A DNA stretch of 49,810 nt from NCBI RefSeq assembly GCF_001458255.1, contig NZ_CYSB01000011.1:1-49810 (forward strand), read 5' to 3'. Made by a program: the position numbers and the translations under genes. The notes below the pieces were generated by a model, which had not been told where the DNA came from, searched no databases, and worked only from the letters and a program-made list of their open reading frames with translations. Below, in pieces: positions 1 through 7,360 of the stretch. The DNA is from Thalassovita autumnalis (GTDB lineage: Bacteria > Pseudomonadota > Alphaproteobacteria > Rhodobacterales > Rhodobacteraceae). Position 1 is the stretch's first letter, and every line of letters begins with the position of its first letter.

Positions 1-55
1 CGCCCTCCTCGTCGCCTTCCCATGGATTGTCCTGTGGCTGCCAAGCCAAGTGTGA
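1..55 (+). CDS. C-terminal end of a membrane transporter, possibly TRAP large permease (DctM)
   Basis: Only the last 17 codons are present, read from base 2 to a TGA at 53-55. The encoded tail is wholly hydrophobic and ends in a short Trp-Leu-Pro stretch (PWIVLWLPSQV). Tails like this close the last membrane helix of TRAP-transporter DctM subunits, but the fragment is too short to be certain. The gene runs towards the next operon, so the two are convergent. Confidence 0.45.
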   Translation, partial: ALLVAFPWIVLWLPSQV

Positions 56-88
56 CGATATCGCGCCGGTTCACGCAGTGAGCCGGTT

Positions 89-203
89 CGTGCCCGACCC
101 GCCCCCAGGGCGGGCGCGAATTACCAACACTTGCCAGAAATAGAGTGCGCCGATGTCCTGAGAGGTCGGCGCACTTGAAGACCCCGCCCACGGGTCGGGC
201 ACG
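89..203. repeat. Nested inverted-repeat structure between convergent genes
   Basis: The spacer 56-220 holds no gene. A perfect 13-bp inverted repeat pairs 89-101 with 191-203. Inside it, 98-104 pairs with 108-114 (7 bp, 3-nt loop) and 144-153 pairs with 166-175 (10 bp, 12-nt loop). The small hairpin at 98-114 competes with the outer stem. No T-run follows any stem on either strand, so a simple intrinsic terminator is not obvious. Its place between two convergent genes fits transcript-end processing or a dispersed palindromic element. Confidence 0.6.
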
Positions 204-220
204 ACCCTCCGCCTCTGTCT

Positions 221-2302
221 TCAAACAGCGATCAGGTGATTATCAAACGCCATGTCGTGCTGCACAGGATCCTTCTCAGCCCCGATATAGCGGATCATCC
301 CAGTGCCGGAGGTTGCGATGAACCCGTCGCCAGAGGGTGACAGGCCACAGACATCCACCTCATCAATCTGGCTTAAAAAGTCACCCGTTCCAGCATCAAA
401 AATCTGCACCGCATTGCCGCGGGGCGAGGTGATGGCAACCGTTTGCCCATCGCCGCTGAAAGCGATGGAGCCGGCGTAATTCTGCATGCCCTCATGCTGG
501 GATTTGGGGGCGGCACTGAGGCGGGGCGCCTCACCGGGGCGCATCAGCCCCAGCAGCGGTGGGTGGCTGCCATCGCGGCCCTGCCACTGCATGGCAAAGC
601 CGATCAACCCATCCGCCCTGAGTGCCAGATGGCGGATTGAGTTCAGCCGCAAGGCGGGCGCCAACTGGGTCACCTCCAACCCGCCGTCCAGATCCAAGAG
701 CGCCAGATTGGCGCGCATGGTCGGCAGGTTCAGCGCGGTGCGGCCGCTTTCGGGATGGGTGTCTATACCGCCATTGGCGACCACGAACCGGTCCTGACCG
801 GGCAGGCGCTGCAGGTCATGCGGGCCAATGCCCCCAGAGGGCAGATCGCCGATGCGGCGATAGCCCTGCCGCCTGTCCCAAAGGGCGATGCGGCCTTCAC
901 CGGCCTCATAGTCATTTTCCGGCGTTAGCAGCAGATCGCCAGCCAGATCAAAGGCGCCGTGGCCCATGAAATGGCGGCCCTCAGGGCTGTGAAGTTCGGC
1001 GATCACCTGACCGGTTGCACAGTCAATCACATGGGCAAAGGTGCCGGGACGGCGGGCGAAGGCCACGGCCTCGGCCCGGGTGGGATGGGCGGCGGCGGCA
1101 TGGCCACGGCCGGGCAGGGGCAGATCAAATACCGGCTGACCCTGGGCCGATAGGCCAAAGAGGCGAAAGGATCCATCCGGCGTTTTGGCAGCCGACAGGT
1201 AGCGCGGCGCGCCGACATCGGCCCAGGTCACTGCGGGTGTCAGACCCGCCGCCAGAAGCCCCGCCAGAAAACCACGCCGTGAGGTCATCCGATCAACCCC
1301 GTCCAGCGCGTTGAACCCTGCGGGCACACCCAGGTCTTCGCCCAGCATCGGCATCAGCTCTTCCATGATCCGGTCATGTAAGGTCAGCCGCAGCATGTCG
1401 ACCTGCATCCAGCCCATCGGCTCGGTCACTTGACCCAGATCCGCGCTGGTGATGCCGCCCAGGTTATCCGCGGCTTCGGCAAAGGCAGCGGCAAGTTCGC
1501 GTTCAAGGCTGCTGTCATCGGTTGCCAGCAGATCGGCCAGATGTGCCAGTTCGGTGACGGACAGCTCGATATGACGTTTGGAGCGTTCTGAGCGGCGCAC
1601 CTCAGCACGTTTTGGACGGGGTCGGTCAAAACTGCCCAAGGGGCGGGCGAGGCGCATGTCGCTTGTGAACTGCAGGCCGGTCAGCAGGGCTTTGAACAGC
1701 TCCTGTGTCGCTTCATCCTGGGTTTTATAAGGGCCATCAGCGCTGGGGCTGCGCAGCGTTTCGGCATAGCTTTGCCAGTCTGTGTTGATGGCTGCGGTGA
1801 TCCGGGCAATGTCGGCGCTGCCGGCTTGCACAAGGGCGCAGGCATAGGCGGCGGGCTGTTGCAGCTGCGGCTCAAACAGCAGGTATTCCAATGCGTAAAA
1901 CCCGCGTGCCGCAATCGACAGTTCGGCGTATTCTTCCGGGGCCAGCAGGGCGACATCCTGATCGGCCAGCAAGCGGGCCAATGCGCGCGGTGTCTTGCCG
2001 CGACTGTCCGGCCAGAAGGCCAGCGCAAAGGCGCGGTTCTGCACCTCACTGGGGCCAAACCGCAGATGGCTGACCCGCACCCAGGCGTCAAAGGCGCGGT
2101 TATAGGCCTGCATCAGATCGCTGTTGCCCGGGGTGCAGTCACTGCCCGCGACAGTTGCCAGCATTGCGCTGCTCTCTGCCAGTTCGGCAAAGCCCGGCAC
2201 TATCTGTTGATCCAGCACCGCCGCGACCTTTTCGCTGGCGGATTGGGCCAGGGCTGCAGTGGGCAGGATCAGGGCAAGAGCGGTGGCAAGAGGTTTCAAC
2301 AT
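221..2302 (-). CDS. Imelysin-family protein fused in frame to a DUF1513 protein
   Basis: The 693-aa product is two proteins in one frame. Residues 1-338 are an imelysin-family (peptidase M75-like, iron-regulated) periplasmic domain with a Sec signal ending near AALAQ. Its motif is GFYALE at 134-139, where the sister gene has GYHAIE, so the conserved His is replaced by Tyr. Residues 339-693 are a DUF1513 domain, predicted to be a beta-propeller. It begins with its own Met and twin-arginine signal (SRRGFLAGLL) at the ATG at 1288-1286. At the junction a TGA overlaps that ATG as ATGA in another frame, the usual sign of two coupled genes. A one-base change in the four-G run (plus-strand C at 1297-1300) would explain the fusion. 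The start is 1 bp after the di-heme gene stop, so it is the last gene of the iron operon. Biochemical function is unknown; periplasmic iron or heme handling is inferred. Confidence 0.85.
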   Translation of the reverse strand: MLKPLATALALILPTAALAQSASEKVAAVLDQQIVPGFAELAESSAMLATVAGSDCTPGNSDLMQAYNRAFDAWVRVSHLRFGPSEVQNRAFALAFWPDSRGKTPRALARLLADQDVALLAPEEYAELSIAARGFYALEYLLFEPQLQQPAAYACALVQAGSADIARITAAINTDWQSYAETLRSPSADGPYKTQDEATQELFKALLTGLQFTSDMRLARPLGSFDRPRPKRAEVRRSERSKRHIELSVTELAHLADLLATDDSSLERELAAAFAEAADNLGGITSADLGQVTEPMGWMQVDMLRLTLHDRIMEELMPMLGEDLGVPAGFNALDGVDRMTSRRGFLAGLLAAGLTPAVTWADVGAPRYLSAAKTPDGSFRLFGLSAQGQPVFDLPLPGRGHAAAAHPTRAEAVAFARRPGTFAHVIDCATGQVIAELHSPEGRHFMGHGAFDLAGDLLLTPENDYEAGEGRIALWDRRQGYRRIGDLPSGGIGPHDLQRLPGQDRFVVANGGIDTHPESGRTALNLPTMRANLALLDLDGGLEVTQLAPALRLNSIRHLALRADGLIGFAMQWQGRDGSHPPLLGLMRPGEAPRLSAAPKSQHEGMQNYAGSIAFSGDGQTVAITSPRGNAVQIFDAGTGDFLSQIDEVDVCGLSPSGDGFIATSGTGMIRYIGAEKDPVQHDMAFDNHLIAV

Positions 2303-2303
2303 C

Positions 2304-3815
2304 TCAAAGGCTTTCCAAAAAGGCGATCAATGCGTCACGGTCTGACGCTGGCAGCTGGCGAATATGGTTCTGGGCGCGGGCGGCTTCGCCCCCGTGCCAC
2401 ATCACGGCCTCCAGCAGGGTGCGGGCGCGGCCATCATGTAGGAACCCGGCCTCAGGCGAAGCGGCTTGCGCCAGACCGATACCCCAAAGCGGCGGGGTGC
2501 GCCATTCCTGATTGCCCGCGATCCCTTCCGGGCGGCTGTCCCTAAGCCCTTCTCCCATGTCATGCAACAGGAAATCGGAATAGGGCCAGATCAGCTGAAA
2601 CGAACGTTCCGGCGTTTCGTTCAGGCGGTGGGTGACAAAATTGGGGGTGTGGCAGGCCTGACAGCCCGCCTGATGAAAGATCTCTTTGCCGCGCAGAACC
2701 TCGGGGCTGTCCACATTCCGCCGTTTGGGCACGCCCAGATTGGCGGTGTAAAGCGTCATCAAATCCAGTGCGATGTCGTCCACCTCATGCACCCGGACGT
2801 CCCTGTCGCCATGCGGCGCGGCGCGGCATTTGGTCTGCGCCTCGGTGCAATCGCCCCAGCCCGCAGGGAACAGCGGGGTCGACAGACCCAGATCGGTGCT
2901 AAGTGCTGCCGCAACCTGTTGGCGCAGGGTGGGTTGGCTGGCCTTATGGCCAAAACGGCCCAGCATCCAGCGGTCATATTCTACAGACCAGGCAATGGCG
3001 GCGCGGCCGGATATGCCGTCACCGTTGCTATCCTCAGGATCGGCCAGGGCCAGAATATCAGCGGCGGGGATTGCCTCGATCAACCCCAGGCCGCTGATCG
3101 GTGGTGCGATTCGTGGGCTGAGCATCACGTCAGGGTGCAGCGCACCATGGGCCATCTGTTCCAGTGCGACCTCAGGTTGGCGCAGCGCCAGAACCGCGCC
3201 ATCTTCAAAGGTGACCTGACGGGAGCTGTAGCTGACCGATAGCCGCGCCTCCGCCCCGATATTGGCAGTGGCAAAGTCCTGTATCTGGCCACCGTAGTTG
3301 GGTTCCGGCGCCGTGGCGATCCAGCTGGCGATTTCGGCCGCCCGCTCATCCAGGGGCGCGGGGACAGAGAGTTTCAGGGCAAAGCTTTTGGCGTCATCCT
3401 CGGGCCCGGCTGGGGCATGGCCGCGCCCGTCGTTGATGTGGCAGCCCGAACAGGCACGTGCGTTATAGACCGGCCCCAAACCGTCAGAGGCGCGGGTTGA
3501 GGAGGGTGCTGCCACCCAGAGCTTTTCAAACAGCGACCGCCCCAATTCGAAATCCAACGTGTCCGTCAGGTTGGCCGCCGGTTGCGCAAAAAGCGCGGCA
3601 CCACCCCGGACCAGAACGGTGCCTGCACCGGCGGGCAGGACCTCAAACTTTTGCGGGGCAGTGAAATCCTTGGGGGCTGCGCGCACGGCGTCGATGCGGG
3701 CCGCCTCAGACGCGGTGCGGGGCAGGGGGCTGAGATGGGGCTCTTGCGACAGATCGGCCAACACTGCGCCGGCTGTCAGCGGTAGGGAAAGGAGCGGTAG
3801 TAGGTATTTGGACAT
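2304..3815 (-). CDS. Di-heme oxidoreductase family protein (DUF1111, 'thiol oxidoreductase')
   Basis: 503 aa. It carries two c-type heme motifs, CSGCH at 122-126 and CQACH at 385-389, and resembles the COG3488/DUF1111 family, relatives of di-heme cytochrome c peroxidases that often sit beside imelysin genes. I start at the ATG at 3815, which begins a clear Sec signal (MSKYLLPLLS, cleavage near VLA at 20). The longer frame adds 41 residues with no signal peptide. A Cys pair at 323 and 330 may form a disulfide. It is periplasmic. The reaction is not established for this family; redox work on iron or heme during uptake is inferred from context. The next gene begins 1 bp downstream. Confidence 0.85.
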   Translation of the reverse strand: MSKYLLPLLSLPLTAGAVLADLSQEPHLSPLPRTASEAARIDAVRAAPKDFTAPQKFEVLPAGAGTVLVRGGAALFAQPAANLTDTLDFELGRSLFEKLWVAAPSSTRASDGLGPVYNARACSGCHINDGRGHAPAGPEDDAKSFALKLSVPAPLDERAAEIASWIATAPEPNYGGQIQDFATANIGAEARLSVSYSSRQVTFEDGAVLALRQPEVALEQMAHGALHPDVMLSPRIAPPISGLGLIEAIPAADILALADPEDSNGDGISGRAAIAWSVEYDRWMLGRFGHKASQPTLRQQVAAALSTDLGLSTPLFPAGWGDCTEAQTKCRAAPHGDRDVRVHEVDDIALDLMTLYTANLGVPKRRNVDSPEVLRGKEIFHQAGCQACHTPNFVTHRLNETPERSFQLIWPYSDFLLHDMGEGLRDSRPEGIAGNQEWRTPPLWGIGLAQAASPEAGFLHDGRARTLLEAVMWHGGEAARAQNHIRQLPASDRDALIAFLESL

Positions 3816-3907
3816 GGTTTCTGGCACCGGGAGGGATCCCTTACGAACAGGGGCGGGGCTGGATGTCAACTCTTCAACAGCGCGAATGCCAAATGTTGAA
3901 AGGCGCA

Positions 3908-3935
3908 GGCCGGCCACGGTTGCCCGCAGCCGGCC
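3908..3935 (-). other. GC-rich hairpin between imelysin and the di-heme gene
   Basis: A perfect 7-bp stem (3908-3914 with 3929-3935) lies in the 137-bp gap downstream of the imelysin stop. A second dyad pairs 3873-3879 with 3894-3900. On the minus strand the first stem is followed by TGCGCCTTTC, a weak T-run, so partial termination or RNA protection that lowers expression of the two distal genes is possible. Confidence 0.4.
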
Positions 3936-3952
3936 CATTGGAAACCCTCTGT

Positions 3953-5218
3953 TTATTCAAAAACAGCGGTCGGGTTGTCGAGGCTGTCGGAGCCTTCAAA
4001 GGCCAGCTGGTCAAGGCCCAGAGCGGCCACGACACGCTCGATCGATTTGGTTTGATCAACCAGACCGTTGACGCCACCCATGATCAACGCTTCGCCTTCG
4101 GCATTGCCGCGCTCCAGCATCTGGTCGTAGGCGAAACCGTTGTCGGCAGCCTCTTTCATTTTGCCCAGAGCGGCCATGGTCACTTCCAGTTTGCCGGTCA
4201 TCTCAGCATCCAGCGCAGCGTCTTTGGCTTTCACCAGATCGCTCAGCGAGGCGCCCGACACAACGGTGCCGTCTACGCGGGTGTAGCTGCCTAGATAAAC
4301 GTTCTGGATGCCCTGACCATCGTAGTAGTGGCTGTTGTGGGTGTTGTCGGAGAAGCAATCGTGCTCTTCCTCAGGATCGTTCAGCATCAGACCAAGGCGC
4401 ATACGTTCCCCCGCCTGTTCACCGTACGACAGCGAGCCCATGCCGGTCAGCATAGCCACCAGGCCAGCACCTTCGTCGGCCAGAACTGTTGCGCGGCCTT
4501 CGCCACCTTCAGCCCAGGCTGCGGCCATGAATTCCAGGTCCGAAACCAGCAGGTCGGTGGCGGCTTTCAGGTAAGCGCCGCGACGGTCACAGTTGCCGCC
4601 GGTGCAAGCATCACCCGATGCGAAATCGGTGGCGGGACGGTTGCCGGCGCCAGCGCCGTGGCCGTTCAGGTCCTGACCCCAAAGCAGGAATTCGATGGCG
4701 TGGTAGCCGGTGGCCACGTTTGCCTCAACGCCGTCGGCTTCGTGCAGGGTGGCTTCCAGCAGGTCCGGGGTGATGTTGGTGGCGTCTACCTCGGTGCCCG
4801 ACAGGGTGAAGACCGGGGTCGCAACAACGTTCAGCGCGGCGTAGTCGTTTTCTTCCGACAGGCCGTAAGAGGCATCCACATAGTCGATCAGGCCTTCGTC
4901 CAGCGGCCAGGCGTTCACTTTGCCTTCCCAGTCGTCAACGATGGCGTTGCCGAAACGGTAGACTTCGGTCTGCTGGTAGGGGTTGCGTGAGGCCAGCCAG
5001 GCATCCTTTGCCGCCTGCAGGGTGTCATCCGACGGTGATGCGATCAGCGCATCAACGGCGGCCTGCAGCGCTTTGGCGGTGATCAGACTGTCCTGATACT
5101 TCGCTTCAGCGATGTTGGCATAGTTTTCCAGAACCGCTTTGGCGCTCGGGGCCTCTGCCAGGGCGGCGCTGCCCAGCGTCAGTGCCAGCACGGAGGTGCT
5201 CAGGAAGGTGGTTTTCAT
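3953..5218 (-). CDS. Imelysin-family iron-regulated periplasmic protein (IrpA-like, peptidase M75)
   Basis: 421 aa with a Sec signal (cleavage near ALA at 21). It shows the family GxHxxE motif as GYHAIE at 171-176, followed by LLWGQDLNG, the hallmark of imelysin/IrpA proteins. The length suits the two-helical-bundle family. The peptidase label is historical; related proteins such as IrpA and the EfeO core point to metal or heme binding in periplasmic iron acquisition. A pair of Cys residues near 206 and 211 (ACTGGNC) may form a disulfide. It lies 31 bp after the Cys/His-rich gene in the same operon, so the iron operators at 6175-6216 probably control it. Confidence 0.9.
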   Translation of the reverse strand: MKTTFLSTSVLALTLGSAALAEAPSAKAVLENYANIAEAKYQDSLITAKALQAAVDALIASPSDDTLQAAKDAWLASRNPYQQTEVYRFGNAIVDDWEGKVNAWPLDEGLIDYVDASYGLSEENDYAALNVVATPVFTLSGTEVDATNITPDLLEATLHEADGVEANVATGYHAIEFLLWGQDLNGHGAGAGNRPATDFASGDACTGGNCDRRGAYLKAATDLLVSDLEFMAAAWAEGGEGRATVLADEGAGLVAMLTGMGSLSYGEQAGERMRLGLMLNDPEEEHDCFSDNTHNSHYYDGQGIQNVYLGSYTRVDGTVVSGASLSDLVKAKDAALDAEMTGKLEVTMAALGKMKEAADNGFAYDQMLERGNAEGEALIMGGVNGLVDQTKSIERVVAALGLDQLAFEGSDSLDNPTAVFE

Positions 5219-5249
5219 GTCAGACTGTCCTTGGTTGGTTTTATGTCAA

Positions 5250-5756
5250 TTATTGAGAAACTTGCGGGCTCGGGTAGAGGTGGCCGCTGTGCGGTTCCAA
5301 CGTCTCTGTCCCAAAATCTTCGCTTGATCTGGCGCGCGACAGCGCGGTGCCGACGGATTGTGCCAATGCGGTCGACAGGGGCACCTGTTCGGCGCGCAGC
5401 ATCAAGGTGGCAATCAGCATTGCATCTGCATCTTCACCCGCAGCGGCTAGTTCGACGAGATTGGCAAAACAACTCTCATCCGCCCCCAGACACTTGCATT
5501 GCAAATGATGGCGGCACAGGCGGCGCCGGCCGTGGTTGATGCACAGGCTGCACAGATGATCAAATTCCTGACCGGCGCGGGCGGCCGCCTCAGGACCAAG
5601 CGCAGGCAAGAGATCCTGCCGCAATTGGTCAGGGTGCCCCTCGCACCATAGGCGCAGGTACATCACTGCCGACATTGGCACCGGCTCCAGATCGCTCAGC
5701 ACTCCGACGGGGGCGGCGCCTTTGGGGCGGGGGTTATGCGGCCTGTGGTAGCTCAT
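5250..5756 (-). CDS. Cys/His-rich small protein translationally coupled to HemP
   Basis: 168 aa, no known domain recognised. There is no signal peptide or membrane helix, so it is predicted to be cytoplasmic. Between about residues 65 and 100 it has a dense cluster of Cys and His: LCSLCINHG, then LCRHHLQCKCLG, then ESCF. That is six Cys and three His, which could hold zinc, heme or an Fe-S cluster. Its ATG overlaps the hemP TGA as ATGA, so translation is coupled. The imelysin gene follows after 31 bp. Position in an iron-box operon suggests a role in heme or iron handling, but this is inference. Confidence 0.7.
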   Translation of the reverse strand: MSYHRPHNPRPKGAAPVGVLSDLEPVPMSAVMYLRLWCEGHPDQLRQDLLPALGPEAAARAGQEFDHLCSLCINHGRRRLCRHHLQCKCLGADESCFANLVELAAAGEDADAMLIATLMLRAEQVPLSTALAQSVGTALSRARSSEDFGTETLEPHSGHLYPSPQVSQ

Positions 5757-5926
5757 TTGGTCAAGATCAGCTTGCCGGCGCGGGTGATGCGCAGGCTATA
5801 AACTTGGTCGTTCAGAACGATCAGGGCCTGTGTCCCGCCTTGGGTCAGGTCCTCGGCGCGGTGGGTGGGCAGCGTCGGCAGCTCAATTTCGGATGCGCCG
5901 GATTGGTTCAGTCTCATGGTGGTCAT
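5753..5926 (-). CDS. hemP: Hemin uptake protein HemP
   Basis: 57 aa, too short for many gene finders. The C-terminal half ends in the family signature (YSLRITRAGKLILTK), a Tyr-x-Leu-Arg-Ile-Thr core followed by Gly-Lys-Leu-Ile-Leu-Thr-Lys. HemP proteins are small and cytoplasmic and are encoded with heme-uptake genes; in some bacteria they activate heme receptor expression. The start overlaps the stop of the 60-aa gene as ATGA, and its own stop overlaps the next start the same way, so three genes are chained by coupling. A second in-frame ATG lies 9 bp inside. No heme receptor or ABC transporter gene is adjacent. Confidence 0.9.
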   Translation of the reverse strand: MTTMRLNQSGASEIELPTLPTHRAEDLTQGGTQALIVLNDQVYSLRITRAGKLILTK

Positions 5927-6105
5927 GACAGGGTCTCCCGTTGATCAAGCCGGTCAATGAGGCGTTCCAGAGAGTAATTCTCGGAAAGGCCTGTTTCAAA
6001 AATGCCGGTCTCGGAAAGCAACGACAGCACCAGTGGTCGTTCCGAACGGGTTGAAGACGGCGCGTTTGCCCGACGTCCAGCCGCTGAGATTTGCACGTTT
6101 CTCAT
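5923..6105 (-). CDS. Small protein, first gene of the iron operon
   Basis: 60 aa, not recognised. It has a good ribosome site (AGGAAA, 8 nt before the ATG), and its TGA overlaps the hemP start as ATGA, which supports it as a real gene. The N-terminal third is basic and Ser-rich. The C-terminal third (ENYSLERLIDRLDQRETL) looks like an amphipathic helix. No signal peptide or Cys is seen. It could be a regulator or partner of HemP, or chiefly a leader whose translation drives hemP; the sequence does not decide. Confidence 0.65.
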   Translation of the reverse strand: MRNVQISAAGRRANAPSSTRSERPLVLSLLSETGIFETGLSENYSLERLIDRLDQRETLS

Positions 6106-6174
6106 ATCGTTGTTTCCTGTTTCTCAGCAGAATCGGGCTGCCGCATGTGCGGTTGGCTAGACACGGGTGCTTTC

Positions 6175-6216
6175 TGACTAATTTACTCAGGATGGTCAAG
6201 CTGAGTTTTTCACTCA
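6175..6216 (-). promoter_or_regulatory. Two tandem TGA-N9-TCA iron-responsive operators around a -35 element
   Basis: Box 1 (6175-6189) and box 2 (6202-6216) both read TGA, nine bases, TCA. Box 2 has perfect five-base arms (TGAGT/ACTCA). This spacing matches the IRO/RirA-type iron boxes of alphaproteobacteria. On the minus strand a TTGACC (-35-like, 6194-6199) lies between them, so box 1 covers the spacer and -10 region and box 2 lies just upstream of -35. A repressor bound here would block the operon in iron-replete cells. The divergent mnmH start is 92 bp away and could also be affected. Confidence 0.7.
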
Positions 6217-6307
6217 GGTTTAATTTTCGCTTACTTACCACTGTGCGCCCTCTGGCGGAGTAGGGGCTAAAACCTTATGAAGAAGGCACTATTGGCAGGA
6301 GTGCAGC

Positions 6308-7360
6308 ATGGTGAACCGGGTGACATTTTCTTCGCTGCAAGACATTGCAGCTGCCGGGTTTGATGACATCATCGATGTACGTGCCCCGGCAGAATATGCC
6401 GAGGATCACCTGCCCGGCGCCATTTCGCTGCCGGTCTTTTCGGATGAGGAACGCGCGCGTGTCGGCACGATCTATGTGCAGGAGGATCCTTTTAAGGCGC
6501 GCAAAGTGGGGGCTGCTTTGGTGGCGCGCAATGCTGCGGCGCATCTTGAGGGGGTTCTGGCGGATCGACCGGGCGGCTGGCGGCCACTGGTCTATTGCTG
6601 GCGCGGCGGGCAGCGTTCAGGCTCATTTGCCTCAATCTTGTCGCAGATCGGCTGGCGGGTGTCCCTGATTGAAGGGGGCTATAAATCCTACCGTCGTCTG
6701 GTGGTGCAGATGCTTTATGATCAACCCTTGCCGCACCGGTTGGTGTTGATCGACGGGGGCACAGGCACCGGCAAAACCGATCTGCTGGCGGCCTTGAAAG
6801 GTCAGGGTGCGCAGGTGCTGGATCTGGAGGCCATGGCGCATCACCGTGGGTCCCTTCTTGGAGGGCGCGATGGCGGTCAACCCAGCCAGAAAGCCTTTGA
6901 AAGCATCCTGGCCATGGCGTTGGCGGCGATGGATCCCACGAGGCCCGTGCTGGTTGAGGCGGAAAGCGCCAAGATCGGCCGCATCCGCATTCCGCCCTCC
7001 GTCTGGCAGGCGATGGTGGCCGCAGATCACATCCGGCTGGAGGTGCCGCTGCAGGCGCGCGCGCAGTATCTGGCGCAGGCTTACAGCGATGTGATCGGCG
7101 ATATGGAGGAGCTATGCGCCCGGCTGTCACATCTTGCGCCGTTTCATGGTCATGATCTGGTGACGCGCTGGCAGGACATGGCGCGGGGTGGCGATCATCA
7201 GGCGCTGGCCGCTGATCTGGTCGCGGTGCATTATGACCCCAGCTACCGCCGATCCTCTCGGCGCGCCGGGGCACCGTTGATGGTTCTGTCCCTGACGGGC
7301 CTTTCTGCTGAAGACATCGCTGCGGCCGCAACCAAGGTGCTATCTGTCCTCGCGACTTAG
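6308..7360 (+). CDS. mnmH: tRNA 2-selenouridine synthase (MnmH/SelU)
   Basis: 350 aa, the usual family length. It replaces sulfur by selenium in the wobble 2-thiouridine of tRNAs for Lys, Glu and Gln, using selenophosphate and passing through a geranylated intermediate. The N-terminal rhodanese domain holds the active Cys in YCWRGGQRSGS (about residue 98). A P-loop (GGTGTGKTDLL, about 154-164) starts the C-terminal half. The ribosome site GGAG is 7 nt before the ATG. It is convergent with the selD fusion, which supplies selenophosphate, and their stop codons overlap by a few bases. Confidence 0.95.
   Translation: MVNRVTFSSLQDIAAAGFDDIIDVRAPAEYAEDHLPGAISLPVFSDEERARVGTIYVQEDPFKARKVGAALVARNAAAHLEGVLADRPGGWRPLVYCWRGGQRSGSFASILSQIGWRVSLIEGGYKSYRRLVVQMLYDQPLPHRLVLIDGGTGTGKTDLLAALKGQGAQVLDLEAMAHHRGSLLGGRDGGQPSQKAFESILAMALAAMDPTRPVLVEAESAKIGRIRIPPSVWQAMVAADHIRLEVPLQARAQYLAQAYSDVIGDMEELCARLSHLAPFHGHDLVTRWQDMARGGDHQALAADLVAVHYDPSYRRSSRRAGAPLMVLSLTGLSAEDIAAAATKVLSVLAT

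Noticed and set aside
3816-3938. N-terminal extension of the di-heme protein by 41 residues
   Set aside because: It would bury a good Sec signal behind a basic, unrelated stretch, so the start at 3815 is preferred.
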